DNA of 64,000 nucleotides from Saxidomus purpurata (Eukaryota; Mollusca; Bivalvia; Venerida; Veneridae): NCBI GenBank assembly GCA_022818135.1, contig JAFMSR010000008.1, positions 5,697,679 to 5,761,678 of the forward strand, read 5' to 3'. Shown piece by piece: positions 1 to 12,837 of this stretch (position 1 is its first letter; each line of letters starts with the position of its first letter). The notes under the pieces were generated by a model. It saw only the letters and a program-made list of their open reading frames with translations, ran no database searches and was not told where the DNA came from. The position numbers and the translations under genes were made by a program.

Positions 1-606
1 AAAATAATGATGATCTGAACCCAACATAACGATGTTTAGACCATATTAAAACGCATTATGAGAAAGTACTATATCTGTTCCACATAAGTTTCATTACAGA
101 GGTTTGGACAGTAATGTTTTGACGGTTGAAAATAAACTTGGTTCAGTTCAAACATGGACAACTAGAGACAGACTAGATTTATATGCAAATGGTATCATTA
201 CAAGATATTAATTTGAATGTCGGTACATGTATATAAATTCAAGTCGAAAACAGATGCAAGAGTTTCTTAATAAGATGTATGAGTTCTTCAAATTAAAAAA
301 AAACAAACGAGAAAGAAATAAAACATTGGTTTTATCATAACTTTACAACAAAACAAGGAAAACTTTTTTTAAAATTGAAAAACAAAAATGAATTAAACAC
401 AATTTGTATTGTAACAGCTTCAATAAACAACACGATGTTTCCTTTGAAATACTTGTAAACACATTCCTACGCAGCCAGTAAAGGCATAAAGTAGTGCAGA
501 CGGAAGTTGCTACTGTTTTCACGCAAACTCCCCGCCTTACAGAATAGAGAGCAGAGCGCTGCCAATCAAATAGCTGTGAGGAGTTTAGTTTTAACGGTTT
601 ATGCGC
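1..606 (+). other. 5' flank of unit A (duplicated at 61382)
   Basis: This non-coding DNA lies upstream of the first cysteine-rich peptide gene. It is repeated almost base for base at 61382-61991, and in diverged form at about 12200-12747 upstream of unit B. A CCAAT sequence at about 559-563 sits roughly 45 bases before the TATA box, a normal position for a CCAAT box. Conservation across three units suggests that the promoter was duplicated together with the gene. Confidence 0.6.
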
Positions 607-614
607 TATATAAG
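607..614 (+). promoter_or_regulatory. TATA box of unit A
   Basis: TATATAAG in the context GCTATATAAGTCTTG. The same octamer in the same context occurs at 12748-12755 (unit B) and 61992-61999 (unit D). Each copy is followed about 85-95 bases later by a GTGAGT splice donor. Transcription would start near 635-645. Confidence 0.7.
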
Positions 615-639
615 TCTTGCATTAGTCGGACCTGGCCAT

Positions 640-700
640 TGAAACAATAGAGGTTCACTGTAGGAATACACTGTTTGTTTTAAATCCCGACTGAAACAAG
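640..700 (+). other. Untranslated first exon of unit A
   Basis: A short leader ending in ACAAG, followed by the strong donor GTGAGT at 701. There is no ATG-led reading frame here, so the exon should be wholly 5' UTR. The same leader and donor recur at 12780-12837 and 62024-62084. The exact 5' end is inferred from the TATA box. Confidence 0.6.
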
Positions 701-3700
701 GTGAGTGGTACATATATTAAAGCACCTTGGCATGTTTGTAAGCAATACATTTTGAGTTAGAAATTCAAACATATACAGACAATAAACTGCATATGATAAG
801 TGTAATTGTGTAATACTGAAATATATTGCAACTTGCAGTTATATCTATGTATGATATATATAAATATACATAGAAATTTTAAATTAGTAATATTGAGATT
901 TAATGTATTTATTTCATTTTCTACATTTCTTTTTAACACGAAAAGAAATTTAGCCTCACATCCCCTTTTATCCCCACAGCCCCGTGAAGTTAGCGGCCTT
1001 CTTAGTATCCCGCCTGCACATGAAGTGAGTTCTATTTCCTCCAGAATTAATGCCCCTACCATGTCATTTTAACTTTTTGCCAATTACCTAAAGTCCCCTT
1101 GAATAGGCGCAGCCCCTTGTAACCTCACCGCCATATTATCCCCGTGACCATATAATTTAAGGTCCAGTTTCAAAGGAACACCTGGGTAACATCACTTCCC
1201 ACAATATCCATACAACCCCATGTCCTCAGGATTAACGTAGCCTAGGGAACTTCACCTTTGTATGTTCATGTATACCCGCAGTCTTATGTCGTCAACCCCA
1301 TGTCCTAACATATGAACGCAGCCCTTTAAGTATTCCACATGGCTGTGGTTTTATATTGCTATAAATATTATGCCCGCCTCATGGATTCTCCCCTGTGTCT
1401 TCTATTTTCACTACAGTAGTTGTTACACTGCTGCCTAGCTTTCAGACCAGCCCTTTGTGTACCCGGATTTACAATAACTACGCCCCTTGTCCCCTTTTTG
1501 CAGCTCTGAACACCCCGTTTACAAGTATCATCCCCGCCTTGCGGATTCATCCCGTGTCCCCTGCTTTCAATACAGCATATTACACAGCTCCCTAGCTTTC
1601 AGACAATCCCTCTGTGTTCCCGCATTCAAATGAACTCAGCCCCGTGTATTCTTGCATCAATGTTCCCGTTTAATACAGTACCTGTAACACTGCTCCCTAG
1701 CTCTCCGGTCAGTCCTTTGTGTCCCCGCATTCACATAAACTGAGCCCCGTGTCTTCTAGTATTAGTGCAGCCCTAGTTACACTGTTTCTTTAAGTACCAT
1801 CCCCGCCTCACGGACTCCCCTGCTATCAATACAGTACTTTTTACACTTCTCCCTAACTTTCACTATATCCCTTTGTATTGCTGCATTTACTTGAGGTTAG
1901 CCCCGTGTCCTCTAGTGTCATCTTAACCGTAGTTACCCCATTTCTTTAAGTTTCATCCCCACTTCATGGACTGAGCACCATGTCTCTTGCTATAAATACA
2001 AAACTTCTTACACTGCTTCATGGCTTCAAGACCACCCTTTGTGTTCCCGCATTCGCATGAACTCAGACCTGTGCCTTCTTGCATCAATGCAGTCTTTGTA
2101 ACATCTTTTCTATAAATTTTAAAACTGTTTCGCGGACTGAGTCCCGTTTCCACTGCAATCAAAAGAGAACTGTTTATACTGGTTCCTATGTTTCAGACCA
2201 CCCCTCTGTGTTCCCGCATTCACATTAACTCGACCCAGTGCCCTCTAGTATAATAGCAGCCCTGGTATCACGGTTTCGCTCCTCGCCTACTCGGCCCCGT
2301 ATCCCCTGCTATCAAAAGAGTACTTGCTGTACTGCTTCATAGCTTTCATGCCATCCCGATGTTCACCTGAATCAGTCCTGTGTCCTGTTGTATCAATATC
2401 GCCCTGATTACACCGTTTAAATCAGTATCATCCCCGCCTCACGGAATCAGCCCCGTTTCCGTTGCTATCAAACAGACGGGTGGTCTGAACGCTAGGGAGC
2501 AGTGTAACAAGTACTGTTTAGATATCACGCGAAACGGGGCTGAGTCCATGAGGCGGGGATGATACCTATGGGAAAGGTGTTTCCAGGAATGTATTAGTAC
2601 AAGAAGGCATGGGGTTGAGTTCATGTGAATGTTGGAACACATAGGGGTGGTCTGAAAAATAGGAAACGATATTAGTTTATACTAATTTGTGAAGAAAGCT
2701 TGTAGCTTATCGAGTCATTCTCGTGTCCGCTTCCTGGAAAAAACCAGTAGTGGTGTCATATGAGGAACGTTGTTGACATCAGGGACACGGGGCAGAGTCT
2801 TTGAAGCGGGGATGATACTTAAAGAAACGTTAATACCAGATCTGCATTTATACTGGAGAACTTGTGAATGTTTTGACACATAGAGGTGGTCTGAAAGTAA
2901 GGTAGCAGTGTAACATGTATTGTATAAATATTAGTGGACAGGGGCTGAATCCATCAGGCAGGTATGATACTTATAGAAACTGTTTAACCAGGGCTGCATT
3001 TACATGTCCTGGAATACACGGAGCTCAGTTCTTGTGAATGCGAGGACACAGAGGGGTGGTCTGAATGTTAGGGAATAGTGTAACAAGCTGCGATACTTCC
3101 TACTTGTCTTTTTAGAATGAATCGTTTTAAATGACGCCATGCTCACAACGAAAACAAACTTTTGTATTTACATACATGTGTATATGTATAAGTAAAGTAA
3201 CTTTTCTATGAATGAAGCATGTTTTCGCAAATGTTACAAGCAACTGATTCAGTGGAAAAATGTTACATGATTTAACACAGTTTTTCAGAGCAGGACTATT
3301 AGCTATTTTCATAAAACTACCTCCACCAAGGAAGGGTTTGTTACTTGCCGTACATTGGTCAAATGATTATTAAAGTTAATTAGAGTTTGTTGATCTACTG
3401 ATTTCTTCATTCACTGGTCAGTCAGAGCTGCCTAACGGTCCATTCCTTAGTCGAGGTTGAGTCGAGGGACGTTTCTTAATAATTGTGACTGTGACTGTAA
3501 AAATGGGTCCAGATCAGTAAGAAGCACACATTTTGTTTTAAATGTTTTCCTAAAAGTGTGAAGTCTGTTGACTATGAATTGAAAATTTAAAGTGAGTTTA
3601 CCAACTACTTTTAAAATTATGCCTGATTTCAGATATCACACATTGCTATTATTCATAATGACGTTTGTAACGTCAAACCTGTAATTTTAACGTCAGTATA

Positions 3701-4933
3701 TCTGACGTTGTAGATTGCCATGCTACACATTCATAGGAAAGTATTTTTTCTTGAAATTTCACCTGATAGCACATAATTTGTCGCCAAGTTTTTTGCTTGT
3801 TTTAATTGTGTTGTCATTTCTCAGCTTTTCAATAAATCCTCATTTTGATTGACTGTGCCATAATTTTCGAATGTGAAATAATAAGTGGTTGCTATGGTAT
3901 ATGCTTTATGATAAAGGCTTGTTAGCATCATTTTCATTCATATTTGTGAATGCCATTTCCAATAAACATCATTTTTAAATGTTAACGTCTGGTCGAAATA
4001 TTTGTGAAAATTGGTCATTCGCCCTTTTACATTTGCGCAATAATAATTAAGTCACATACTAACCAATTATCTCTGACTTTCTCAGTGTGGGAAAATACGA
4101 ACAAACAATTTGCATATATACGTACAGAAGTATTTTTTAAAGAGCTGTTAATGTTACCAGCTTTGATCATTGATGCTTATTATTTAGAAATGACCATAAT
4201 TATATGTGCGTTTATATTATGTAATGTGTGCACTGGTAATTGTTCGTATCCTATATTGTATGACCTTATGGGCTTGCCGTACAAATGAGTTGCGATGAGC
4301 GAAAAGCAACACTACTTTTGTACATCAAGCTTTTCGTCCTTCGTCATATAATTTTAGCGATAAAGCTGGACGAATGACATGTCTCATGAAGTCGAACGGC
4401 TTGTTTCGCTCAACGCAGATCAGATGTTAAAATCGGCTTTATGTATTTTCTGTGCCACATTAGTATAAACCTTATTTAGTATTGTTCATCCTTAAATGTA
4501 ACATACAACTGTAAGTTTTACCTTATAGTCCTTTTGTAACTCATGAGTATCCAATGGTTCTTGGTCCGATCCCAGGAACAGACCATCACACAAGAGGAAT
4601 TGAAAAATAAAAAGTAGCAACTTGTCTCAAATGACAAATCGCAAAGGAACATAATAGAAAGCAAGTTTTGTTAAATCGTTTTAACCCTGAACCTGCTACA
4701 TTTCTTAAATGGACTTGTCTATCTATCTAGTTGGACAACATTATTATTTGTATAGAGGGGTGCTCGGTGAGAAATTACAGACTACTGACTGAATTCAGAA
4801 CTTTGTTCTAGAAGCATTCCTAAACGTCTATTATCACCCGGAGAGATAAGGTGGCTAAAGGAAGGTAGGTTATCCCTGAAAGAGGGGTGGTTGTGCTAGC
4901 AGTTGTAATTAAACCATAATTTTTCTATTTCAG
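701..4933 (+). other. Intron 1 of unit A
   Basis: The donor is GTGAGT at 701. The acceptor is a pyrimidine tract ending in TTTCAG at 4933, immediately before the ATG. Unit B has the equivalent intron at only about 560 bases (12838-13397), aligning with the first few bases and with about 4275-4933 here. The extra 3.5 kb in A (about 711-4275) comprises an inverted satellite array plus AT-rich DNA. A GTACA sequence sits near both ends of this extra block, compatible with an insertion. Confidence 0.6.
970..3110. repeat. Inverted GC-rich satellite array in the intron of unit A
   Basis: Degenerate tandem units of about 160-170 bases. Recurring words are CATCCCCGCCTCACGGACT, CAGCCCCGTGTCC, ACACTGCTCCCTAGCTTTC and GTGTTCCCGCATTCAC. 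From about 1100 to 2470 the words are on the plus strand. From about 2480 to 3110 they appear as reverse complements (GGGTGGTCTGAA, TAGGGAGCAGTGTAAC, GAGGCGGGGATGATAC). The array therefore reverses direction near 2470. The same design recurs at 56690-57930 and in the second copy starting near 62349. Confidence 0.8.
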
Positions 4934-5164
4934 ATGAAAATCTGCTTGTTGATTTTCCTCGCAGTTTTCGCGACTCTGATGCTGAAGGCACAGGAAGCAG
5001 ATGCGACAACGACAATGAGTTCAGTAGAATGCAAGAAGCAGTGTTGGAATGAATTGTATGCCTGCAGGGACAATTGCGATCCGGAAACGGTCGAATGTCT
5101 TGATCCCTGCAATGAAGATCTTACTGCCTGCTTCAAGAATGTGTGCAACTTTGAGAAAAAATGA
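4934..5164 (+). CDS. Small secreted cysteine-rich peptide, unit A
   Basis: A 76-residue protein I cannot assign to a named family. Residues 1 to about 20 (MKICLLIFLAVFATLMLKAQ) are a typical signal peptide, so it should be secreted. The mature part has eight cysteines spaced CX3C-X6-CX3C-X6-CX3C-X6-CX4C. This periodicity suits paired helices held by disulfides, as in alpha-hairpinin or Cs-alpha/alpha folds; that structural reading is inference. The mature part is acidic (about six net negative charges by my count). The ATG directly follows a TTTCAG acceptor, so the coding region is one exon behind an untranslated exon at 640-700. Paralogues lie at 13398 (intact) and 60303 (broken). Host-defence or toxin-like peptides are possible roles, but none is shown by the sequence. 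Confidence 0.8.
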   Translation: MKICLLIFLAVFATLMLKAQEADATTTMSSVECKKQCWNELYACRDNCDPETVECLDPCNEDLTACFKNVCNFEKK

Positions 5165-5306
5165 TAATGTCCGACATTGGGAACAATGAGAATGTTCAAG
5201 TTTGTGCATATACACGTGTAAAAAAATGTACCGAAAAGAACCATTATCTTGAACTCAAACCAAAAATTTTCTGATATTTCTTCTGATGTGATGAATTTGA
5301 AATGGA

Positions 5307-5312
5307 AATAAA
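5307..5312 (+). terminator. Poly(A) signal of unit A
   Basis: AATAAA about 140 bases after the stop codon, within a 3' UTR that is conserved in unit B. At the matching site B has AATATA (about 13849-13854), a weaker variant. Confidence 0.6.
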
Positions 5313-5330
5313 CTTAAGCAATAGAAGTCT

Positions 5331-8300
5331 TTCTTCTGTCGTGTCTATTAAATTATGCACCTTTTATTTGTAAAATTATACAAAGTCTATGATAGCTGGT
5401 TATGGAACGCATTAACTGCCTGATGTTAAGGACTTACAATTGGTAATGTCCACGTTGTAAAAAACTGATGTTTTGTCTGATATGTCTTTGAAAAGGTTAT
5501 TTATCGATGAGAATATAGTCTACTATCTTCATATTGTGCCATATAAACATAGCGTTCATCTGGGTAATTTATTGATGATGTATTGTTCACTGTGCTTATG
5601 TCGATCCATTTCATTATGATGATCTGCGAAGCTCCTCTTTTATTGGATACATGTCCATTGCCTTTATGTTGAGTCACAGAAATATGCTGTTTTTTATGTC
5701 ATGTTTTCTGTTAGATGGTATGCTCCATGATGAGTCATAATATACGTTTTTATTATGTTATAATTGTCCACTGTCTTCATGCTGGGTCAAATAGATTATG
5801 TTCTCTCAAACAATACCTTCTTTCGGATAGCTATTCATTATGTTTTGTTCACTGTCTTTAAATTGAGACAAATAAATACGATGTTCTTAAAATGTCTATT
5901 TTATTGGGTAATTTATACCTAATGATTGGTTCACTGTCCAAAGTCGTATAACAGTGATGTTCTTTGAAACATTTTTGTCATTCGGCTATATACATGCCTA
6001 TATGCGATGTCTTTTTATGCACTTGCCTTGTGGCCATGTTTAGCTTATAAAAATGTATGATGCTAAGTATGATGATAAGTTCAGTCTTTTCTGAGACCAC
6101 TAAGCCAATGTTGATGAACCCTAGTAGGGATGTTCCTTCGATGAAGCTCTTCCAAATTTGTACAAAGAATTCCATTCACACCAAAGCTCTGGTTTCTGTT
6201 GAAACAAAAAAGGAAACACTTAAAGACCAGAGCTTAGATATTTGGTGTGTGGCACTGTCTAGTGGACCTCTATTAAGATTTTCAAATCATTCCTCTGGGG
6301 TCAAATTGACAACACCTGGAAAGTCATATTTTAAATTGAATATCAAGAATTGTATAGTAAGATTAAAATTGTTCTTGGCAGAAACTATAAGGTTTAGAGC
6401 TCAGATAAAGTAATGTGTATAATTGTGGGATGGTCCTCTATCAATTGTGTTTGTCCCTGTGGTCATACTTGGATCTGCCCTAGGGGTTACTTGTTTTATA
6501 TAGACGCGCATAAGAAAATCGTTTTTAAGACCATATTGCATAGAGCTTATGCATTAGGGATGTAGCATCATAATGGTTCTTTATCAAGAGTTGTTCTATG
6601 GTCAAAATTGGGGACGTTGGACTCACTTGTTTTATACAGATTTACATGAGAAAATACTTTGTTTTAATTGTTTTGCCTAAAACCATGAGCCACAGAGTTG
6701 TTGTTTAGCATCGCCTACTGGTCCGCTACGAAAATATTTCAACTTATGTCCCTTGGGTCAAGTTTTTGCATACACCGGACAGTCATTTATAGGCAACATT
6801 TAGAGAATCGTTTTTCCATGATTGCAAGGTCTTGAACTTAAATATTTTGTATGTAGCACTATATAGTGGTCCTCTCCCTAAACTGTTATAACTTGCCCCT
6901 TGGATTAAAATTGGCAACGCCCTTTTGATCAAGTTTCTAGAGCTTCAGTGTACTATACTTTTACTTTAATTTCTGTGATATTGCTGTTGACCTTATATAA
7001 TAGTCAATGGTAGCTAGTTGAGCATGACCCTCCTGTTCAACTTCTGTGCTGTGTGCTCGGCATCATAGGCTGTGAGTTCACTAAAGTGATCGGTAATCAA
7101 CCGATTTGCCTTAGTTATGTTTAACCTATTGTTTGTTGGATATAAACGTTCGTTATTACTGTCATTATGTACAATTATTATTGCATTATGTTAGCTGAGC
7201 TTGAAGTTTTGTTTGGTACAATCGCTGTTATGTTAATTCGTATAATGGTTATATATAACCTTTACGTTTAATTTGACTTTGAACCAGTATGACTGAATAT
7301 GGATTTGATGAGCTAAACATTTGGCTACTGTAAAGTTTCATGAACAATATTTTATAAAATCAAAAGGGGAGATAGTTTTTCAAGTAAACGACGTAGAGTT
7401 ATTGTTCCTGAGCAACTTACTCGGTCTATTTCCTTTTGTCACCTGCAAGATGCAGTATGTTATCGACGAGCATTTTACACAACTAAAAGGGACGATAATT
7501 TGTACAATATAGGTATGTGACACGGAATTTTGGTTCTTAAAAATATGGTTTGCATCTTCCACGCTGTTTGATTAGGCACCTAGTTTGAGAAAAAGTGAAA
7601 TAAGCTTAAAGATGGTGTATTTGTCCTGTATCACTGCCTTCTCCACATTTCATTTCATTTCATGTACTGATGTTTCAAATAACGCCGTGTTCACAGTTTT
7701 GTCAGACATCATGTATACTAGGATTGAGGTTCCTAGTTGCTAAAATTACCAGCATGGACATGGACCAAATTCCAAAAAGGAACAGATCTCTTAAAATCAA
7801 CTGAAGAGTACCCATATTTCGACATATCGGCAACTTTTTCACGATTTAAGCACTCCAACAACCAGAGATTTATTCGAATGCTAAATATATTATATTTCAA
7901 AAAGGTAGGCTACATATATTACATTTCAAAAAGGTAGGCTACATATATTATATTTCAAAAAGGTAGGTTATATGTCTTAAAAAGATTCCACTGCCTTACT
8001 TTCATATCAGTATCAGTAAATCAAGACTGATGTTTTGGGTCTTATGAGAACCTAAGGAACACAAATCCCGCGCCCAAATTGAGATCATGCGATGCCCTCA
8101 AATAATATACAGCTTAATTAGCGGACAGGATAGATCATGACCAGGCTCTATGGATGCATTGCAGAAAGGTGATTCAGCAAAAGGCGATTACGCCGATGTT
8201 TAAATGAATTTTGGAATTTCGATTTTCAATCAGCTTTTCCTTAGATACTAATTCTGCAACTGTGTTCTTGTAAAAGAAAAGGAATTATACTTCGAATGGA

Positions 8301-9430
8301 CTGCTAATTATTATCTACTTTAACATAACAGAAATTCACAATAAATAGCTCAATTTCAGCTATAGTTCATTTACTGACTCGCATTGTTCACGTATTTCCT
8401 GAAAAACTATTTCAAAAGACTCAAATTTTATCTTTCATTTTTTTTGTTATCTATTTTCAATTTTAGAATTATCACGGTAAGTTATAAAAAATGATAAAAG
8501 TAAAGTTAACGGTTATCGTCTCACTCTAAATTAAAGGGTCGCCAAGACACATTTTTATTACATTTCGCTCTCGAATTCTATCATTCGATGCCAGACACAA
8601 GGCAGGTAGTCATACCGGCAATATTTTCTTTACAAGATGGCGGCTCACCAACCGGCCATATCAGAACAAACCCCTACACCCGAACCTTTAATTTTCCGCG
8701 TCCAGCTAGACGATACGATTCATGTAATCCCACTTTGATAAAATTACCATAGAACATTTGTAGCCTGACTGACACGCTGGGGTACATTGACAGTCCGTGG
8801 CATCTTCATACGATGAAAAGCTTATACCAATTATGCAACCATACACTGATGTAACTTTAAACAGAGAAAGCAAGATCTGTGCACACGATCGAATCTCGGC
8901 TCAATTGAAGAACGTCCGTCCAGGTCTTATCGAAATTCAAAAAAGATATTCGGAAGTCGTTTTTAAAATTTTAAAGTGATATTACCGTTCAAGGTTCTCG
9001 TCATAAGACAAATACATACATACGAACGCACGCACGCACGCATACATACCTCACTGTTTAATATTTTACAAAAATGAATATTACAAAGGTGTAAATAAGA
9101 TATACGATTTTTCCTTTTCTGTGTGTAAGATTACTAACTTAACAATATTAAATTTTATTCTTCAAAATTAACATGATCATCTGCTGTGACTATGTTTGAT
9201 TAAAATGTGTTTGGGATGGGTATTGTCAATTAAACATGTATTGTCAGTTGTTAATAAATGCACGTGTATACACAGACTCACTGCAATGTTTCAAACAAGT
9301 TCATGTACATAATTGTCCATTGCCACGTCACTTGTTATTGCTTAGAGTTATATACGTTACACGAAGTAATATAATTCGTACAATCATATTTCTTGTTTTT
9401 ACGACATGTGACACGTTTATTTAAAATATT
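5331..9430. other. Repeat-derived non-coding DNA
   Basis: No supportable gene. Positions 5290-6040 match 13820-14640 downstream of unit B, so the duplicated block extends past the gene. Positions 6080-6200 carry, in reverse orientation, the dispersed repeat also seen at 20938-21050, 24240-24360 and 31990-32130. Positions 7740-7980 resemble 21840-22010. The ORFs in this stretch have no conserved motifs and coincide with repeats. Confidence 0.55.
7887..7973. repeat. About 30-bp tandem repeat, three copies
   Basis: Three successive units contain TTTCAAAAAGGTAGG followed by TATATTA-type spacers. A single related unit is at about 21985-22010. Confidence 0.7.
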
Positions 9431-10230
9431 ATATTAAGGTACGCAAGTCACTTCGCCATTTTCATTGTTTGATACATAACTGAGATACATAATCGGTAGC
9501 AGGGCTCGAACCCAGGACCCTCAATCTATGAGATGTAATTGCGACGAAGACAAGAAATTAGCCCCTATAACAAATAGGTGCTCTACCTTTAAAGTGAACA
9601 CCTCACTATTAATTATGTTTAAACAAAGAAAAATATGCACAACTTCTACGAAAAAATGAGTCAGGATTTGCTGTGTTTTTGTGTGACTTTTTATTTTAAC
9701 CTTAAACACTACATCGTATAATATCATATGCCATATTTCTTTTGTTTGCCATAGTTATTTTAAGTTGAGACTTATTTGTTTTAGCACCAAAACGGCGGGT
9801 AGATTCGAGATATTAACAAATGCTTTGTCTTGACCTAGTATAATACCTCTTTCATTTGAAAAAAAATCAACCTCTCCACATAATAGCTCGAAGTTTTAGG
9901 GTTCAAGCCATAACGTAGATCACAAAATAAAGCTCATTTCAACCGTCTTTCAGTCATTATTTTACATGCAACTAGGCATCTTTCCTGAGAGGGATCGGTA
10001 CTAGAGTACAAGAAACTGTCAAATTTCTCACATCCTAACCACTTGGTAGTGTTACAAGAAGAAGTTGGTAACTTTTAAAATTTGTTTCGAGGTCAGCCCC
10101 AATACTATATATACATGTACTAGTGACTAACCCAGAATGGTACTTCATGAATTTTACTCTGAATACTACACACGCTCTCTTATTAACACTCAGTTTCAGA
10201 GGTACACCCTTGGCATGTTATTTCCCAACA
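9430..10230. repeat. Duplicated block (copy near 55560-56220)
   Basis: Shared landmarks include GTTTGCCATAGTTATTTTAAG, the phrase around AGCACCAAAACGG and the TCTTGACCTAGT segment. They occur in the same order at 55580-55690 and onwards. No gene is seen. The block lies to the left of units B and C, so it belongs to the larger duplicated landscape. Confidence 0.65.
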
Positions 10231-10278
10231 GGTAGTGTGACAGTTTTATTGTTATAAGGCTGGAAAGGGGACAAGTTT

Positions 10279-12054
10279 TACGGGTTTTTCACAGACCTCT
10301 GCGCATGCGCGACATCAATGCACATCGACCATATTAGCAACTGAGGGGGCAGTTACACGCCACTGCATAAGCGATATATACTGATATATTATCATTTATA
10401 TTTGTTTTTTAAAACACTTTAACGAGATTGTTAAAAGCCATTTACTGATGTTTAATGATACATTATTCTTTTTATCATTCAAAAATATTTTTAAAAAGTT
10501 ATTATTTAGAATGATCAATGAAAAAAGTAAACGACGGACGCATCTACTCGACGGTTATTTTCTTTCATAAAATGGTACGGTAACCATTTTAAATATATTT
10601 TTAATGTCTCCCCTTTTGTCTAAATGGGGATATGATTTAAAAGAAATAATAATCTGTGCAACGATTAATAGTTTCAATATACAGGCGTAATAATTAACTG
10701 CACGGACCTATATACACTAACTATGTTAACTGAAATAAAACTGCCTGCACAAACATTTTTTTTGTTTCCTGTCTAAATATCTTTGAAATAGTATGACGAT
10801 GTTAAACTTTTAATTAGAATGAGATATAATGTTGAAATTAATAGATATTCATTTATATTTTACAGATCTATACAGTATTAATCATGTCAGAAGCTTGAAA
10901 GAAAACGACCGCATCGCGTTTTTCATTTTGTTTTGTATCTTCATATGAATACCATTATTTGGTACTATTACAAAAAAGAAATCATTTTGTGTAAGCAACA
11001 GCAGCGTTTTGAATTGATATTCTTAATGATTAATATATTATTTTACCCGGAAAAGTAGAGGAATAAATAAATAAAAACTGCCCGTACACCCGTTTATATA
11101 CTTCAAGTTGTAGCTTTAAAGCATTTTCTCTCTTTTCATTTACTCTTTCAGTATTATGGCAACACTTTCCAATTTTTATTATTAAAACTTTCTTCACTCG
11201 CTTTTTCATCATCTGTTTTCAAACTGATCAAAACGGAGCTATGTACACGGGTCCGTTTTTCTAACTATTTATATTAATTTGCGTTCTTTAGAATATGTTG
11301 CTGACTTCGTTAAATAATCGTTAGTAAATTATTCTAAAATCATGATTGTTGTGTTATTAAGCTGTAGTAAGTTATTTAGTATATGCCCATGCCCGTAGAA
11401 GTTGACGAGTTACGGAAAAAAACTCTCTCACGCTGTTCTTGCCATTACTATTTATCATTATTTGCTTCCGTTTTCTTGTTCGCTTCAACATTTTTCAAAA
11501 TGTTTTATTGTAATTTACTTCATAACTTCTTTATTCTTTTGTTTAGATAATAAAGTAATTTACATTAATAGTTAATACACAAAATCCGCTGTAGAAGCGT
11601 TTCTGTTCGAAGAAAGAAAACTCCCACGTATTTTCTATTCTAATACAAGGACGAATTTACTTAACTTATTAAGAAACACATTACTGATATTTTGTTGAAA
11701 TGCTGAAAGTACAGTTTTATTACTTTCTGTAATCATTTATGCACATTCATGAAATCGTAAACGAAGCCTTTGCGGGCGATCTTTTCTTTTCTTCATATTA
11801 TAATTTCATCATTTTCTACAAATAAAGTTACAACATATACTTATTTAAGTAAGGATATAATTTATAGTAGAAATAACTTAATAATTTAGCAAAATACACG
11901 ATAATCATAGGATTTTTCATTCACGATACATAAAAAATGAAATACGCTTCCGTTATCGCACCGAAACTGCCCCCCTCATTCGCCGATCGATAACCGTTTG
12001 TGCTCTTTAACGCTGAAGAGTACGCAAGAACGATAAGTCTGTGAAAAACCCGTA
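10279..12054. mobile_element. Non-autonomous DNA transposon with terminal inverted repeats
   Basis: The left end reads TACGGGTTTTTCACAGAC. The right end at 12037-12054 is its exact reverse complement. A second inverted match (GGGGGCAGTT) occurs at about 10346 and 11967. The interior is AT-rich and encodes no transposase or other convincing protein, so the element would depend on enzymes supplied elsewhere. I could not define a target duplication, so the superfamily is open. Confidence 0.65.
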
Positions 12055-12747
12055 TTGCATTTCAAACCGTTTAGTCACTGCCTACATGGCAAGGAGAACG
12101 TGTATGGAACGCCTTTATCGACCCTATATAACGATTAGTTGTTATCTATGTAAATAATGTATATTGTATATAGAGACAAAGTGATGAGTCATGTCAGAAT
12201 GACGTTTGATAAATCGACATAATCTAATGATGATATGATCCAACATAACGGTGTTTGCACATATCATAATGACGTTTAGACCTAATATGCCTGCAGTATG
12301 AGGATGTACATTGCAGAGGTTTGGACTGGCAGCTGTGATGTTTTGACGTTTGGGAGATAAGCTGGGTTAAAATCAAACATATGCTATGTTCATGTTTTAA
12401 TGGCCCAAGATTAAGAATTCTATGCAAATGCAAATAACAAGATATGAAATTGAATACATGTATATATATTCAAGTCGAAAAAAGATGCAAGTGCTTCTAT
12501 ATAAGATGTACAAGTTCTTTAAAATGAAAACAAATACCGAGAAAGTTTTTAAATCAACAAAACAAAGGAAAACATTTTATTGGAAAAAGAAACTGAATAA
12601 ACACAATTTGTATCGTAACAGTTTTAATCAACAACACGATGAACACCTTTAAAATACTTGTAAACACACTCCTACGCAGAAAAGTGTAAACAAGTGCAAA
12701 CGGATGTTGCTACTTTTTTACACTTGTAGTTTTCACGGTATATGTGC

Positions 12748-12755
12748 TATATAAG
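12748..12755 (+). promoter_or_regulatory. TATA box of unit B
   Basis: TATATAAG, the same octamer and context as in units A and D. It is followed by the conserved leader and a GTGAGT donor at 12838. Confidence 0.7.
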
Positions 12756-12779
12756 TCTTGCTCAAATCGGACCTGGTTA

Positions 12780-12837
12780 AAGATAGAGATTCACTGTAGG
12801 AATACATTGTGTGCTCTAAATCCTGACTGAAACAAAG
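12780..12837 (+). other. Untranslated first exon of unit B
   Basis: Homologous to 640-700. It ends in ACAAAG before donor GTGAGT at 12838. The intron runs to the TTTCAG acceptor at 13397. At about 560 bases, this intron lacks the satellite block found in unit A. Confidence 0.6.

Noticed and set aside
757..1072. ORFs of 88-101 codons on both strands, repeated at 62216-62456
   Set aside because: They recur only because the DNA is duplicated; they lie in the intron and satellite edge and have no motif or signal peptide.
4004..4288. 94-codon ORF
   Set aside because: Inside the intron block absent from unit B. The copy in unit C (around 59440-59700) has indels that break it, so there is no coding constraint.
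6057..6413. 118-codon ORF
   Set aside because: Crosses the dispersed repeat also found at 20938, 24240 and 31990, in which no frame is conserved.
9497..9540. tRNA-like fragment (GGGCTCGAACCCAGGACC)
   Set aside because: Only a B-box-like half; no complete cloverleaf or A box.
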